NCBI RefSeq assembly: GCF_000647975.1 | Contig: NZ_JFKE01000011.1 | Coordinates: 23,657-87,656 of the forward strand | Length of the DNA: 64,000 nucleotides | Direction of reading: 5' to 3' | Source of the DNA: Actibacterium mucosum KCTC 23349 | Lineage (GTDB): Bacteria; Pseudomonadota; Alphaproteobacteria; Rhodobacterales; Rhodobacteraceae | Shown here: positions 24,762 through 36,235 of the stretch, one piece after another | How the letters are laid out: each line of letters starts with the position of its first letter | How positions within the stretch are numbered: position 1 is the stretch's first letter | Translations under genes and position numbers: made by a program | The notes under the pieces: model-generated | Told to the model about the DNA's origin: nothing | What the model saw: the letters and a program-made list of their open reading frames with translations, nothing else | Database searches by the model: none

Positions 24762-26432
24762 CTAGAACAGGCCTTCGACGTCACCTGCGTCATTTAGCCC
24801 GATAGCCTCGGCCGAGGGTGTGCGCGGCAGGCCGGGCATGGTCATGATCGAACCGCAGATCACCACGATGAACCCGGCGCCGGCGCTCAGCCGCACCTCG
24901 CGCACCGGCACGCCATGGCCAGTGGGCGCGCCGCGCAGGTTGGGATCGGTGGAAAAGCTGTATTGCGTCTTGGCCATGCAGATCGGCAAGTGGCCATAGC
25001 CATCGGCCTCCCACGCGCGCAGCTGGTCGCGGATTTTCTTGTCGGCCAGCACCTCGTCAGCGCGATAAATGCGCTTGGCAATGGTTTCGATCTTGTCAAA
25101 CAGCGGCATCGCGTCGGGGTAAAGCGGCGCGAAACTGGCCATGTCGGCATCGGCGATCTGCGCCACGCGGGTGGCCAGATCGGTTATCCCGGCGCTGCCA
25201 TCGGCCCAGTGGCGGCAGACAAAAGCCTCGGCCCCGTGATCGGCGACATAGTCTTGCACGGCGGCGATCTCGGCCTCGGTATCGGCGGTGAAATGGTTGA
25301 TGGCCACCACCACCGGCACGCCAAAGGATTTCAGGTTTTCGATATGGCGGCCCAGGTTCGGGCAGCCCTCACGCACCGCGGCCACGTTTTCGGCGCCCAG
25401 ATCGGCGCGCGCCACGCCGCCATTCATCTTCAGCGCCCGCACCGTGGCCACCACCACCACCGCCGAAGGCGCCAGCCCGGCCTTGCGGCATTTGATGTTC
25501 ATGAACTTCTCGGCCCCCAGATCGGCGCCGAACCCGGCCTCGGTCACCACGTAATCGGCCAGTTTCAGCGCCGTGGTGGTGGCAATGACCGAGTTGCAGC
25601 CATGCGCGATATTGGCAAACGGGCCGCCATGCACAAAAGCGGGCGTGTGTTCCAAGGTCTGAACAAGGTTCGGCTGCATCGCGTCGCGCAGCAGCACGGT
25701 CATCGCGCCATCGGCCTTCAGATCGCGGCAATAGATCGGGGTACGGTCGCGCCGATAGGCCACGATGATATCGCCCAGCCGGTTTTGCAGGTCGTCCAGG
25801 TCACGCGCCAGGCACAGGATCGCCATAACCTCGGACGCCACGGTGATGTCGAACCCGGTTTGGCGCGGAAAGCCGTTGGCCACCCCGCCCAGCGAGGTCA
25901 CCGTGTCGCGCAGCGCCCTGTCGTTCATGTCCATCACCCGGCGCCATGTCACCCGGCGCTCGTCAATGCCCAGCTCATTGCCCCAGTAGATGTGATTGTC
26001 GATCATTGCCGACAGCAGGTTATGCGCGCTGGTGATGGCGTGGAAATCGCCAGTGAAATGCAGGTTCATATCCTCCATCGGGATCACCTGCGCATGGCCG
26101 CCGCCTGCCGCACCGCCCTTCATGCCGAAACACGGGCCCAGCGAGGCCTCGCGAATGCAAATCGCTGCCCGTTTGCCGATGGCCTGCAACCCGTCACCCA
26201 AGCCCACCGTTGTGGTTGTCTTGCCTTCGCCGGCGGGCGTGGGATTGATCGCAGTGACAAGGATCAGCTTGCCGTTTGGCCGGTCGCGCAGCCCGTCGAT
26301 GAAGGTGGCGCCGATCTTGGCCTTGTCATGACCAAATGGCAGCAGATCGCCCGAAGGGATACCCAGCGAGGCGCCGATCTCGGCAATTGGTTTCTTGGCC
26401 GCCGCGCGGGCGATCTGGATGTCGGTTTTCAT
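24762..26432 (-). CDS. fhs: Formate-tetrahydrofolate ligase
   Basis: The 556-residue protein matches Fhs in length and motifs: the P-loop [18 protein letters not shown] (about 66-83), [19 protein letters not shown], then [13 protein letters not shown] and [14 protein letters not shown]. It makes 10-formyl-tetrahydrofolate from formate and ATP. In this bacterial group it commonly handles one-carbon units released from methylated compounds. Confidence 0.97.
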   Translation of the reverse strand: MKTDIQIARAAAKKPIAEIGASLGIPSGDLLPFGHDKAKIGATFIDGLRDRPNGKLILVTAINPTPAGEGKTTTTVGLGDGLQAIGKRAAICIREASLGPCFGMKGGAAGGGHAQVIPMEDMNLHFTGDFHAITSAHNLLSAMIDNHIYWGNELGIDERRVTWRRVMDMNDRALRDTVTSLGGVANGFPRQTGFDITVASEVMAILCLARDLDDLQNRLGDIIVAYRRDRTPIYCRDLKADGAMTVLLRDAMQPNLVQTLEHTPAFVHGGPFANIAHGCNSVIATTTALKLADYVVTEAGFGADLGAEKFMNIKCRKAGLAPSAVVVVATVRALKMNGGVARADLGAENVAAVREGCPNLGRHIENLKSFGVPVVVAINHFTADTEAEIAAVQDYVADHGAEAFVCRHWADGSAGITDLATRVAQIADADMASFAPLYPDAMPLFDKIETIAKRIYRADEVLADKKIRDQLRAWEADGYGHLPICMAKTQYSFSTDPNLRGAPTGHGVPVREVRLSAGAGFIVVICGSIMTMPGLPRTPSAEAIGLNDAGDVEGLF

Positions 26433-26504
26433 GGTCTGGCGCGCCTCCCCTCGCGACCGGTAACGAGTTGATCCTGCACCAGGATGGGGAGGTTTGCCCA
26501 GAAA

Positions 26505-27269
26505 TTAATCGTCTCTGCGCAGGACCATGAAGAGGCGGGCAAAGGGCAGCAGCGCACGCCCGTCACCCCGCAAAGGATATGCCGTGTGTAGCGCATCGTC
26601 GTAGGCGGAAAGAAACCGGGCTTGTTGATCAGCGTTCAGAGCGTCCAGCACGGGACGCAGTGCGGTGGATTCGGTGAACCGCCGCACCGGGTGTGCATGT
26701 GCATCTGCGGGCAGGATTTGCAGGTATTCGCTGCGCCAGATCGACAGGTCACCCAGCGGGTCGAGCAGGTCGAAATAGACCTGCGGCGCCGAAACCTGTG
26801 GCGGGTGCGGGCGGTATTGCTGCGGGAACATCTGCGCCGCAATCTCGCGCGACAGCGCGTGTGAGGGCGCGTCGAATTGCACCGGCATCTGCACCGCCAG
26901 CACACCACCGGCACCCAACATGCGGGCCAGTTTTGGAAACAGCTCGGCGTGGTCGGGCAGCCAGTGCAAAAGGGCGTTGGAATAGATCAAGGCTGGTGGG
27001 GTCTCGGGGGCCCAATCCTCGACATTAGCTTCGGCCAGTGCGCCATAGGCTCCGGTCTGTTCCGCTTTGGTCAGCATCGCCGGCGAATTGTCGATACCGG
27101 TCACTGTCCCAAACCTGTTGGCCAGAGCCGGGCCCATGGCCCCGCTGCCACAGCCCAGGTCGATCACGTCGCCCTTTGGCAATGGCGGCACCTGCGCCAA
27201 AAGGTCCAGCGCCGGGCGCAGGCGCAGGTCGCGAAACGCATCGTATTTGGTTGGGTTCCAATCAGCCAT
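26505..27269 (-). CDS. tam: Trans-aconitate 2-methyltransferase
   Basis: ATG 27269 (MADWNPTKYDAFRDLRLRPA) matches the Tam N-terminus. The 254-residue SAM-dependent enzyme contains VIDLGCGSGAMGPALA (SAM motif I, about 36) and ALIYSNALLHWLPDH. It methylates trans-aconitate, an inhibitor formed from cis-aconitate. An 18-nt palindrome lies 9 nt upstream of the start codon, indicating specific control. Confidence 0.88.
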   Translation of the reverse strand: MADWNPTKYDAFRDLRLRPALDLLAQVPPLPKGDVIDLGCGSGAMGPALANRFGTVTGIDNSPAMLTKAEQTGAYGALAEANVEDWAPETPPALIYSNALLHWLPDHAELFPKLARMLGAGGVLAVQMPVQFDAPSHALSREIAAQMFPQQYRPHPPQVSAPQVYFDLLDPLGDLSIWRSEYLQILPADAHAHPVRRFTESTALRPVLDALNADQQARFLSAYDDALHTAYPLRGDGRALLPFARLFMVLRRDD

Positions 27270-27277
27270 GCGATAAT

Positions 27278-27295
27278 TGTATACCACGGCATACA
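27278..27295. promoter_or_regulatory. Palindromic operator candidate upstream of tam
   Basis: TGTATACC-AC-GGCATACA is an 8-2-8 inverted repeat with one mismatch, centred 17-18 nt before the tam ATG, where it would overlap the promoter or transcription start. The shape resembles GntR-family operators. No regulator gene is adjacent. Confidence 0.5.
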
Positions 27296-27308
27296 TTTCG
27301 ACAAGGCA

Positions 27309-27340
27309 AAATAAAAGGCGCCGCAGCTCGGGCGCCTTTT
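27309..27340 (-). terminator. Rho-independent terminator after ftsH
   Basis: The stem AAAAGGCGCC/GGCGCCTTTT (27313-27322 with 27331-27340, 8-nt loop) lies 9 nt past the ftsH stop. On the minus strand it ends in TTTTATTTTG. Confidence 0.85.
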
Positions 27341-27348
27341 CTTTGAGC

Positions 27349-29268
<1,920 letters not shown>

Positions 29269-29314
29269 GTTGTGCTCCTCGAAAGTGGTGGCCCGAGTGG
29301 CAGGCCATCCTTCT

Positions 29315-29342
29315 AAAATAGAGATATGACGGACATGTTCAA
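29315..29342 (-). promoter_or_regulatory. Candidate promoter for ftsH
   Basis: On the minus strand TTGAAC (29337-29342) and TATTTT (29315-29320) are spaced 16 nt apart, about 47 nt before the GTG and overlapping the tilS end. The -35 resembles both housekeeping and RpoH-type TTGAA elements. Confidence 0.4.
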
Positions 29343-30571
29343 TGCGATAGCAGAAAAGCGGCGAAACTGACGCGGTTCGTTGCCAATGTTGCGGTCCAGC
29401 CATTGGAAAGCCCTGCAACGGGGGCAGAAATCAGCGTTTCTTGCCGCCAAACCGACGGGCTGGCCAAAAGCGCGAGGCGTGGAATGCCTGTTTCGCGCCA
29501 GTTCGGGCATTGTAGCAGCCCGTCGGGACCCAGCGCGCGAATCTGTGTTTCAAGGGGTGGGGCGTCGGTTGTCAGCCGCCACATGCCGTCCCAAAGTGAA
29601 CCGGGTTCGGCGACGGTGTCGCGCACCGCATTGTATTCACGGGTCAGGCGCGTCACGTCTCCCTGCGGCAGGGCGATACAGCCGTAAAGCGTGGCCTGCC
29701 GGCCTGCCAGAACCTCGGCGACGAACGTCGACAGCTTTCCGGCACGCGGCACATAGTCAGCACCGGTCAGAAAAAGCACGGCAGCCTGGATCATTCGACG
29801 AGCGGTTTCAGGTTGCTCGTCCTGCAGGGCCGCACGGTCAAATACAAGCCCCCCCGCCTCAAGTCGCACGATCCGCTTGGCCGCCTGGGCAGCGACATAC
29901 CGCAAAGTGTCCCGCGCTGTCGTCATGTTGCGGGCCACCGATGCAAGCGTTTCCGCCTCGATCCCAAGCGACGCCAAGGCCGCGCGCGCGCGAACGCGCA
30001 GGAAAGCCGGGTCGGTGTTCGAGGGGTCCTCGACCCAGCTCAGGCCCTTGTTGGTCAGGTATGCACGCAGGTCTTGGCGGCCCACGGCCAGTAGCGGCCG
30101 CAGCCATGTCACACCGTCCGCATCCCACCGGGCCGACATCGCCGCCAGCCCATCCACCCCGGCACCACGAGACAGGCGCATCAGGAATGTCTCGGCCACG
30201 TCGTCCTGTGTATGGGCCAAGGCGATGGCAGGAATTCCGTGTTGCGCGGCCCATTCTGCGATCAACCGATAGCGCGCCCGCCGCGCCTGATCCTGCAAAT
30301 TGCCGTCAATGCCCTCATGCTGCCAATGCAAGGTCCGATGCGGGATATTCAGTTCTGCGCAACGGCGTGCGACCATGGCGGCTTCGTCCGCCGCTTCGGC
30401 CCGCAGACCGTGGTTTACCGTGACAACATGCAGATCGACGCCCGAAACCCGAGCAGCGATATCGAGCATCGCCATGGAGTCTCCACCGCCTGAAACAGCG
30501 AGACCAAGTGGACCATGCAATGCAACGCCCAAGCCCTGGCAGAATTGCGTCGTCAGATTGTCGGCATTCAC
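29339..30571 (-). CDS. tilS: tRNA(Ile)-lysidine synthetase
   Basis: The PP-loop motif SGGGDSMA near the N-terminus identifies TilS, which makes lysidine at C34 of the AUA-reading tRNA-Ile. [19 protein letters not shown] is also characteristic. The start is uncertain: GTG 30571 begins 5 nt after the ybgF stop, while TTG 30589 would overlap ybgF by 14 nt. The length of about 410 residues fits alphaproteobacterial TilS. Confidence 0.92.
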   Translation of the reverse strand: MNADNLTTQFCQGLGVALHGPLGLAVSGGGDSMAMLDIAARVSGVDLHVVTVNHGLRAEAADEAAMVARRCAELNIPHRTLHWQHEGIDGNLQDQARRARYRLIAEWAAQHGIPAIALAHTQDDVAETFLMRLSRGAGVDGLAAMSARWDADGVTWLRPLLAVGRQDLRAYLTNKGLSWVEDPSNTDPAFLRVRARAALASLGIEAETLASVARNMTTARDTLRYVAAQAAKRIVRLEAGGLVFDRAALQDEQPETARRMIQAAVLFLTGADYVPRAGKLSTFVAEVLAGRQATLYGCIALPQGDVTRLTREYNAVRDTVAEPGSLWDGMWRLTTDAPPLETQIRALGPDGLLQCPNWRETGIPRLALLASPSVWRQETLISAPVAGLSNGWTATLATNRVSFAAFLLSH

Positions 30572-30575
30572 CGGT

Positions 30576-31397
30576 TTAATTACAGGCAAAGGTCGCGCGG
30601 GCGGATTGCGCGTCTGCGTCCGCCGCCGATCCAGGGAAACGCGCCGAAACCTCGGCCAATGTCACACAAGCCTCGCGCTGCTGGCCAAGGTCGTTCAGAG
30701 CAACCCCCAAGCCGAACAAGGCATCCGGTGCGCGTGTTCCGTTTGGAGCGCCCGAAAACGCCTCAAGATAGGCGCGCGCGCTTTCCGAGGTACGGCCAAG
30801 CGATTTCAGCGCTTCGCCGCGCAAAAACTGCGCCTCGGTTGTCAGGTTGCCAACCGGATAGGTCTGCACAAAGCTTTCCAGCATGGTCACCGCCCCGGCG
30901 GCATCACCTTGCTCAAAAACGGCTTTGGCGCGGTCGAAATCCGCTTGCTCGCCCACGGCCAATTGCGTTGTCTCACCCTGCGGCTGAACGGTTGTTGCAG
31001 TGGGCAACTCTCCCCCCAGCGTCGGCGTGTCACTCAGGCTGCCAATGTCGCAATTTGGTTCCAGCTCGCACAAACGGAATTCCAGATCGCCAACCCGGTT
31101 CGTGCCATCGCGCACCACTTTGTCGATGCGGAATTGCAGGTCTTCGGTCCGGGCTGTCATGCGCTGCAACTGTGCTTCGATGGCATCGATCCGCTGCAAG
31201 GCGGTTCCACCTGCGGCAGGTCCTGTTGCGGCACCCGTTGTGGAAAGCTCGGTCTTAAGCCGCTGAATCTCGACAAACAGAACGGCAAGGTCTTGGCGGA
31301 TATCCGCCAATGTCTGGTCCTGTGCCATGGCCACGGGGGCCGTCAACATCCCGGCGGTAAACGCCAAAGCGCCAAGAATTCCGGTGCGCGCAATCAT
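30576..31397 (-). CDS. ybgF: Tol-Pal system coordinator YbgF/CpoB
   Basis: The 273-residue protein has a signal peptide (cleavage likely after VAMA, about 25), a coiled-coil segment with TLADIRQDLAVLFVEIQRL and LQRIDAIEAQLQRM (about 30-90), and C-terminal TPRs (about 150-270; FDRAKAVFEQGDAAGAVTML). It coordinates peptidoglycan synthesis with outer-membrane constriction at the division site. It is the last gene of the tol-pal block. Confidence 0.92.
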   Translation of the reverse strand: MIARTGILGALAFTAGMLTAPVAMAQDQTLADIRQDLAVLFVEIQRLKTELSTTGAATGPAAGGTALQRIDAIEAQLQRMTARTEDLQFRIDKVVRDGTNRVGDLEFRLCELEPNCDIGSLSDTPTLGGELPTATTVQPQGETTQLAVGEQADFDRAKAVFEQGDAAGAVTMLESFVQTYPVGNLTTEAQFLRGEALKSLGRTSESARAYLEAFSGAPNGTRAPDALFGLGVALNDLGQQREACVTLAEVSARFPGSAADADAQSARATFACN

Positions 31398-31407
31398 GGG
31401 GGGCCTC

Positions 31408-31908
31408 CTAGCTGCCGGTGCCGATGGTCACCACGGTCACGGCGCGGCGGTTCTGGGCATAGCAGGTTTCATCCGAACAAATAGCGATGGGGCGTTCCTT
31501 GCCGAATGTCACGGTACGAACCCGCGCCGGCGAAACCCCACCGGCCACAAGGTATTCCTGTACCGCATTGGCGCGACGACCGCCAAGGGCGAGGTTGTAT
31601 TCGCGGGTGCCCTGTTCATCGGCATGGCCTTCAACGATCACGGTATAGTCCGTGTTGGTCAGCAGCCATTGCACCTGGCCTTGCAGGGTTTGTTCGGCCA
31701 ATGATGTCAGCGTGCTCTGATCCACTTCGAACAACACCCGATCACCCACGGAAGACTGGAAATATGCCACCGAAGTTGGGTCGGTGATGCCGCCATCGCC
31801 AACCGGATTGGCGCCAGCATCACCGGATCCGTCAAACAGATTGTTTGATGTGCAGCCCGCAACGACAAGTGCCGTCGCCAAAGACAGAAGTAGAGACTTG
31901 ATACGCAT
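31408..31908 (-). CDS. pal: Peptidoglycan-associated lipoprotein Pal
   Basis: ATG 31908 gives a 166-residue lipoprotein with lipobox VVAGC (Cys about 18) and a C-terminal OmpA domain: RVLFEVDQSTLT, VIVEGHADEQGTREYN, ALGGRRANAVQEYL. Upstream codons in frame are not credible. Pal binds peptidoglycan and TolB, tethering the outer membrane. Confidence 0.96.
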   Translation of the reverse strand: MRIKSLLLSLATALVVAGCTSNNLFDGSGDAGANPVGDGGITDPTSVAYFQSSVGDRVLFEVDQSTLTSLAEQTLQGQVQWLLTNTDYTVIVEGHADEQGTREYNLALGGRRANAVQEYLVAGGVSPARVRTVTFGKERPIAICSDETCYAQNRRAVTVVTIGTGS

Positions 31909-31985
31909 TGCAACGTTCCTTGTTGTCGTTCTTGGCTCGATTGCGGCCATCATATCAGCAACCCGTGCGTTTTGGAACGCGCAGG

Positions 31986-33320
31986 TCAGGGCAATAGGGG
32001 CGACCACGAGGCATCCGATGCCGCAGTGTCCATGCGCACTGTTTTCAGGTTTCGGCCCGAAACGTCGACCGAGTAAAGCGCGGCGGTGCCTCCGGCGCCT
32101 GCGGTTTCGCGGGTGAACATGATGACGCGCCCGTTGGGTGACCATGTGGGCCCTTCATCAAGGAACGAGGCCGTAAGCAACCGCTCTTCCGACCCGTCTG
32201 TGCGCATCACGCCGATGTGAAACCGGCCCTTGGCGCGTTTTGTAAAGGCGATCAGGTCACCACGGGGTGACCAAACCGGGGTCGAATAGCGCCCGTCGCC
32301 ACGACTGATCCGGCGCGGCTCGCCCCCGCCTGCGGGGATCACGTAAAGGTGCTGCGAGCCGGAACGGTCGCTTTCAAACACGATCTGGCTGCCATCGGGG
32401 GAAAAGCTGGGCGCCGTTTCAATGGACGGCGCCGAGGTCAGACGTTGCCGCGCACCGCTACCGAGGTCCAGCGCGTAGATATCCGTGTTGCCGCCTTGCG
32501 ACAAAGAGAACAACACCTGGTTGCCGTTGGGGCTGAACCGTGGGGAAAAAGTCATCGTACCCGGCTGATCGTCCAGCGCCCGGCGCTGCCCGGTTGCAAC
32601 GTCCAACAGGTAGATCCGCGGGAAACCGGTCTCGAAGCTGGTGTAAAGCACCTGCTGACCGTTGGGTGAAAACCGCGGGGCCAATACAAGATTGGCACTG
32701 TCTGTCAGATACGTGGTGTTCGCGCCATCGTAATCGGCCAATGCCAGTTGTTTAAGCCGGGCGTTCTTGGGTCCGCTTTCCGCCACATAAACCACGCGGC
32801 TGTCGAAATATGGCCCCTCGCCGGTGATGCGGCTGTACACCTGATCGGCCACCTTATGGGCCAACCGGCGCCAACCAGCGGTGGTGCCCGTGAACTGCAG
32901 GCCTTCGCCCAGGGGCGCTTCGGCGAACACATCCTGCAACCGGAATTTGACGGTCAGACGACCGTTGCTGCCAACAGATACGGCCCCGGTCACAAGGGCC
33001 TGTGCATTGATGGCTTTCCAATCAGCGTATTGAACGGGGCTATCAAAGGAGGTGATCCGGGCAATATGCGCCTCGGCCGGGATTTCGCGGAACAGTCCGG
33101 TGCCAACAAGATCTGCCGCCACGACCCGTGCGATATCTTCGGCAAACTGTCGGGCGGCGTTGTTTTCCGAAACGAAGGTCGGCAAAGCGAACGGCAGGGG
33201 TTCGACATTTGGCTGATCCAGAACAATCCGCAGCCGGCCCTGCTGTGCCTCGGCAGCCAGGGGCGCGCCAAAGGCCAGTACGACCACTATCAGCCATCTC
33301 AGAATTACGTTCGCTTTCAT
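31986..33320 (-). CDS. tolB: Tol-Pal system periplasmic beta-propeller TolB
   Basis: ATG 33320 starts a signal peptide (cleavage after AEA, about 25). The 444-residue protein has an N-terminal alpha/beta domain (to about 170) and the six-bladed propeller with WD40-like PD repeats: [49 protein letters not shown] and [13 protein letters not shown]. It links Pal to the inner-membrane TolQRA motor. Confidence 0.96.
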   Translation of the reverse strand: MKANVILRWLIVVVLAFGAPLAAEAQQGRLRIVLDQPNVEPLPFALPTFVSENNAARQFAEDIARVVAADLVGTGLFREIPAEAHIARITSFDSPVQYADWKAINAQALVTGAVSVGSNGRLTVKFRLQDVFAEAPLGEGLQFTGTTAGWRRLAHKVADQVYSRITGEGPYFDSRVVYVAESGPKNARLKQLALADYDGANTTYLTDSANLVLAPRFSPNGQQVLYTSFETGFPRIYLLDVATGQRRALDDQPGTMTFSPRFSPNGNQVLFSLSQGGNTDIYALDLGSGARQRLTSAPSIETAPSFSPDGSQIVFESDRSGSQHLYVIPAGGGEPRRISRGDGRYSTPVWSPRGDLIAFTKRAKGRFHIGVMRTDGSEERLLTASFLDEGPTWSPNGRVIMFTRETAGAGGTAALYSVDVSGRNLKTVRMDTAASDASWSPLLP

Positions 33321-33431
33321 CGCTTCACCCTCGTCGGTCTGCGCACGCAGGGCGTGACGCAAAACTGTAATAGCCCGATGACACTGCAATCAGATTGCAG
33401 CAAGGGGCCGAAAATACCAAACGCCAATCCA

Positions 33432-34550
33432 TCAATTCCTCAACCTCGACGGATCAAACACAACTTCAACCGCACGCCACGTCGCATATTTTTCGGGCGG
33501 CAGGTCGTAGCCGCTGCTGCCACAGCGCAAGATTGCCCGGCGCGCAGACTCGTAGGCGGCCCGCACCGCCACGTCATCGCCAGCCGAGTTTTCGATCAGC
33601 TGCAAACTGTTGCTGACCACGCGACCATCCTCTGTCAACTCGAAGGCCAACGTGACGATAACGCGGGCAGCTGGCGAACCTGCATCGACGACCCAGCATT
33701 CCTGAACGGCCAGCCTCAACGCGTCTTTTTCGCCAGCGGTCAGCGGCGGGCCGGAAGGGGCCAAGCCGGCGCCACCGGCACCCGACTGCGCGTTCTGCAG
33801 CGCCTGCAGAACGGCATCGTCGGTTGCGCTGCTGGGCGCGTCTACGGTCTCGGTTTCCGGTGGGGGCGTGGGCTCTGCCGGGGGACGCGGGCGTTGGGCG
33901 GGACGCGGACGCGGCCGGGGCGAACTGGTCAGCGTGCCCTGGTCTGCCTCGGTGACGATACGGTCATTGGCCTCGGGCGGGGCGGTGGTTTCTTCTTCGG
34001 GCGGTGCGTCGGGCAAGGCCTGCGGGCTGGGCTGGGTGGCCTGACGTGCCGTGTCATCAATCACCGCATCCGGTGCGGGGGCCGGGGCGGCTCGCGGGGC
34101 AACGCGGTCCACCGGGCGCGGCGCGGCCTCGGGCAACGCAGCCAGATCCGTGCCCGTGTCCTGAACGGGCGGGGTTGGCAGGATCGGGGCTTGTTCGGCG
34201 ACGTCCTCGGGTGCAGGGGCTTCGGGCTCTGGCAAAGCCTCGGGCGCGGTTTCCTCAGGGGGCTGTTCCACCCGGTCCGGGCGCGGCTGTGGACGCGGTG
34301 CCGAGGTCAGTGCAGGGGTTTCGGGCGCGGCGTCGGGAGTGGGCGCTTGGGGGGCTTCGGCGCTGTCTTGCGGCACGTTGGGTGCGGCCTCGGGCAGGCT
34401 CAGCACCGCCAGTTCGTTGGCCGAGATGAGGCTGACCGTTGTAACTGTCACGTCTTCCTCGGGCGGGCGCGACTGGAACAATTCACCCAGTAACAGCCAG
34501 CCGATCAGGGCCGCATGCCCCGCACCCGATATGATAACACCCCGGTTCAC
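33432..34550 (-). CDS. tolA: Tol system energy-transducing protein TolA
   Basis: The start is GTG 34550 with GGGAACGG just before it, 7 nt after tolR. The 372-residue protein has an N-terminal membrane helix, a long low-complexity linker (about 50-270) and a C-terminal globular domain (about 275-372) with the single Cys pair CWVVD and LRCGSS. The linker is rich in Pro, Glu and Ala with PRPRP runs, more like TonB than the Ala/Lys helix of enterobacterial TolA. It spans the periplasm to contact Pal and TolB. Confidence 0.9.
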   Translation of the reverse strand: MNRGVIISGAGHAALIGWLLLGELFQSRPPEEDVTVTTVSLISANELAVLSLPEAAPNVPQDSAEAPQAPTPDAAPETPALTSAPRPQPRPDRVEQPPEETAPEALPEPEAPAPEDVAEQAPILPTPPVQDTGTDLAALPEAAPRPVDRVAPRAAPAPAPDAVIDDTARQATQPSPQALPDAPPEEETTAPPEANDRIVTEADQGTLTSSPRPRPRPAQRPRPPAEPTPPPETETVDAPSSATDDAVLQALQNAQSGAGGAGLAPSGPPLTAGEKDALRLAVQECWVVDAGSPAARVIVTLAFELTEDGRVVSNSLQLIENSAGDDVAVRAAYESARRAILRCGSSGYDLPPEKYATWRAVEVVFDPSRLRN

Positions 34551-34557
34551 CCGTTCC

Positions 34558-35037
34558 CTATTGGTCCGTGCCGGCGTCCAGCGTCGGGCCGCCGCTTTCG
34601 GTCACCAGACCAATATCGCGGAACCCGGCGGCATTCAGCGCGCCCATGATCTGTACCACCCGTTCATAGGAAATGGCCCCATCGGCGCGCAGGAAGATCT
34701 TGTTGTCGTCGCGTTCGGCCGCCACCGCGCGCAGTTTGCCCACCAATTCGTCCGCCGCAATCGGTGTGTTCTGCAGCACGATCTCGCCCTCAGCCGTCAG
34801 GGTCACAGTCAGCGGCTCTTCCTGCTCGGACGGCAGCGCCGTGGCCGCGGTTTCCGGCAGCTCTACCGGCACGCCAACGGTCAACAGCGGTGCGGCAACC
34901 ATGAAGATGATCAGCAGCACCAGCATCACGTCGACAAACGGCGTGACGTTGATCTCGGACATGGCCGCGTGGCGATTGCGCGCGCGCTGCCGCCGCCGCC
35001 GCGTGCCCTTGCCGCCCCCGATAACACCCGCCCCCAT
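34558..35037 (-). CDS. tolR: Tol system proton-channel subunit TolR
   Basis: This 159-residue ExbD/TolR protein has a basic cytoplasmic N-terminus (KGTRRRRQRARNRH), the sequence MSEINVTPFVDVMLVLLIIF whose Asp about 36 should be the proton-carrying residue, and a periplasmic C-terminal domain. The gap to tolQ is only 3 nt. Confidence 0.95.
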   Translation of the reverse strand: MGAGVIGGGKGTRRRRQRARNRHAAMSEINVTPFVDVMLVLLIIFMVAAPLLTVGVPVELPETAATALPSEQEEPLTVTLTAEGEIVLQNTPIAADELVGKLRAVAAERDDNKIFLRADGAISYERVVQIMGALNAAGFRDIGLVTESGGPTLDAGTDQ

Positions 35038-35040
35038 GGC

Positions 35041-35736
35041 TCAGGCGTCCAACTGGCGCGACAGGATGGTCGAAAACTCGTCGGCAAAGGCATCATACCC
35101 CCCGATGATCCGGTCACTATCCGTCGACAGCTTGTTGTAAAACACCACCGCCGGGATCGCGGCCAAAAGGCCCAGACCCGTGGCCAGAAGCGCCTCGGCA
35201 ATGCCCGGCGCCACCACGGCCAGGTTGGTGTTCTGCTGCAACGCGATCTGTTCGAACGCGTTCATAATGCCCCAGACAGTTCCAAACAGGCCCACGAATG
35301 GCGCGGTCGAGCCCACCGTGGCCAAGAAGGACAGCCCCGAAGACAACCCCTCGGCCTCTTTCGCGATGGCAACATCCATGGACCGGTCGATGCGCGGCGC
35401 CGCGCCGGGGATCAGTCCGCCATCCTGCCGATGGCTGCGGCGCCATTCCAGCATGCCGGCGGCAAAGATCCGCTCCGACGCGCCCGAGGGTTCGGGGCCC
35501 AGCGTCTCGAACAATTCGTCCAGCGGCTCGCCCGACCAGAACGCGGTGTCGAACGCGTCGCCCTCTTTGCGGGCGCGGCGAAAGGTGATGGACTTCTGAA
35601 TGATGATTGCCCAGCTCCAGAACGAGGCGAGGATCAGCATGATCATCACCACTTTCACGACAAACGTGGCACGCGCAAAAAGCGCAAGCATGGAGAAATC
35701 AATCTCCGCTGCGGCTGCAAGGGTTTCGGTTTCCAT
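35041..35736 (-). CDS. tolQ: Tol system motor subunit TolQ
   Basis: ATG 35736 gives 231 residues with three membrane segments: ATFVVKVVMIMLILASFWSW (about 22-41), and two around 135-200 (GSTAPFVGLFGTVWGIMNAF, AIPAVVFYNKL). The conserved GLxGTVWG turn is present. TolQ and TolR form the stator/channel that energises TolA. A promoter-like element lies in the 106-nt gap upstream. Confidence 0.95.
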   Translation of the reverse strand: METETLAAAAEIDFSMLALFARATFVVKVVMIMLILASFWSWAIIIQKSITFRRARKEGDAFDTAFWSGEPLDELFETLGPEPSGASERIFAAGMLEWRRSHRQDGGLIPGAAPRIDRSMDVAIAKEAEGLSSGLSFLATVGSTAPFVGLFGTVWGIMNAFEQIALQQNTNLAVVAPGIAEALLATGLGLLAAIPAVVFYNKLSTDSDRIIGGYDAFADEFSTILSRQLDA

Positions 35737-35785
35737 ATGCCTGCTCGTTGTTATGGCCGAATTGATCCGGCTCTGCTTATCGAGC

Positions 35786-35815
35786 AGTTTACAGTGAATT
35801 AAGGGGAATTGCCAA
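35786..35815 (-). promoter_or_regulatory. Candidate promoter for tolQRAB-pal-ybgF
   Basis: On the minus strand TTGGCA (35810-35815) and TAAACT (35786-35791) are spaced 18 nt apart, about 50 nt before the tolQ ATG. A small GC hairpin lies between it and the ybgC stop. Confidence 0.42.
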
Positions 35816-35842
35816 CAGAACCGCGCAATCGCGGGTTTTGGC

Positions 35843-36235
35843 CTAGGCCTGCCCGAACAATCGGCGAATATCTGCCGGGATGCGCGCCGGCCGCCCGTTT
35901 TCATTCACCATGGCAACCGTGACATCCGCCCGGAACAGCTGTGTATCGCCCCGCCAAACCCCTTGGCGCACCATCAGCGAGGCCCCGCCCACCTTCAGAA
36001 GCTCCGTGCGCACGTCCAACAGATCGTCGTAGCGGGCCGAGCTCAGATAGTCCGCCGCCACCCGCCTTACGGCAAAAACCAAACCCTGCCGCTGCAAAGC
36101 CGCTTGATCCACGCCCAAAGCGCGCACCCATTCACTGCGCCCACGTTCAATAAATTTCAGGTAGTTGGCGTAATAAACGATCCCGGCCAGATCGGTGTCT
36201 TCGTAGTAAACGCGGACGGGCAGTTGATGGGTCAT
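35843..36235 (-). CDS. ybgC: Tol-Pal-associated acyl-CoA thioesterase YbgC
   Basis: The 130-residue hot-dog fold protein has the catalytic YYEDTDLAGIVYYANYLKFIERGR region (Asp about 13 in DTDLAG; cited in pieces YEDTDLAG and YYANYLKF). It hydrolyses acyl-CoA or acyl-ACP thioesters and is a constant tol-pal neighbour, linked to phospholipid metabolism. Its ATG overlaps the stop of the uncharacterised upstream gene by 4 nt. Confidence 0.94.
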   Translation of the reverse strand: MTHQLPVRVYYEDTDLAGIVYYANYLKFIERGRSEWVRALGVDQAALQRQGLVFAVRRVAADYLSSARYDDLLDVRTELLKVGGASLMVRQGVWRGDTQLFRADVTVAMVNENGRPARIPADIRRLFGQA

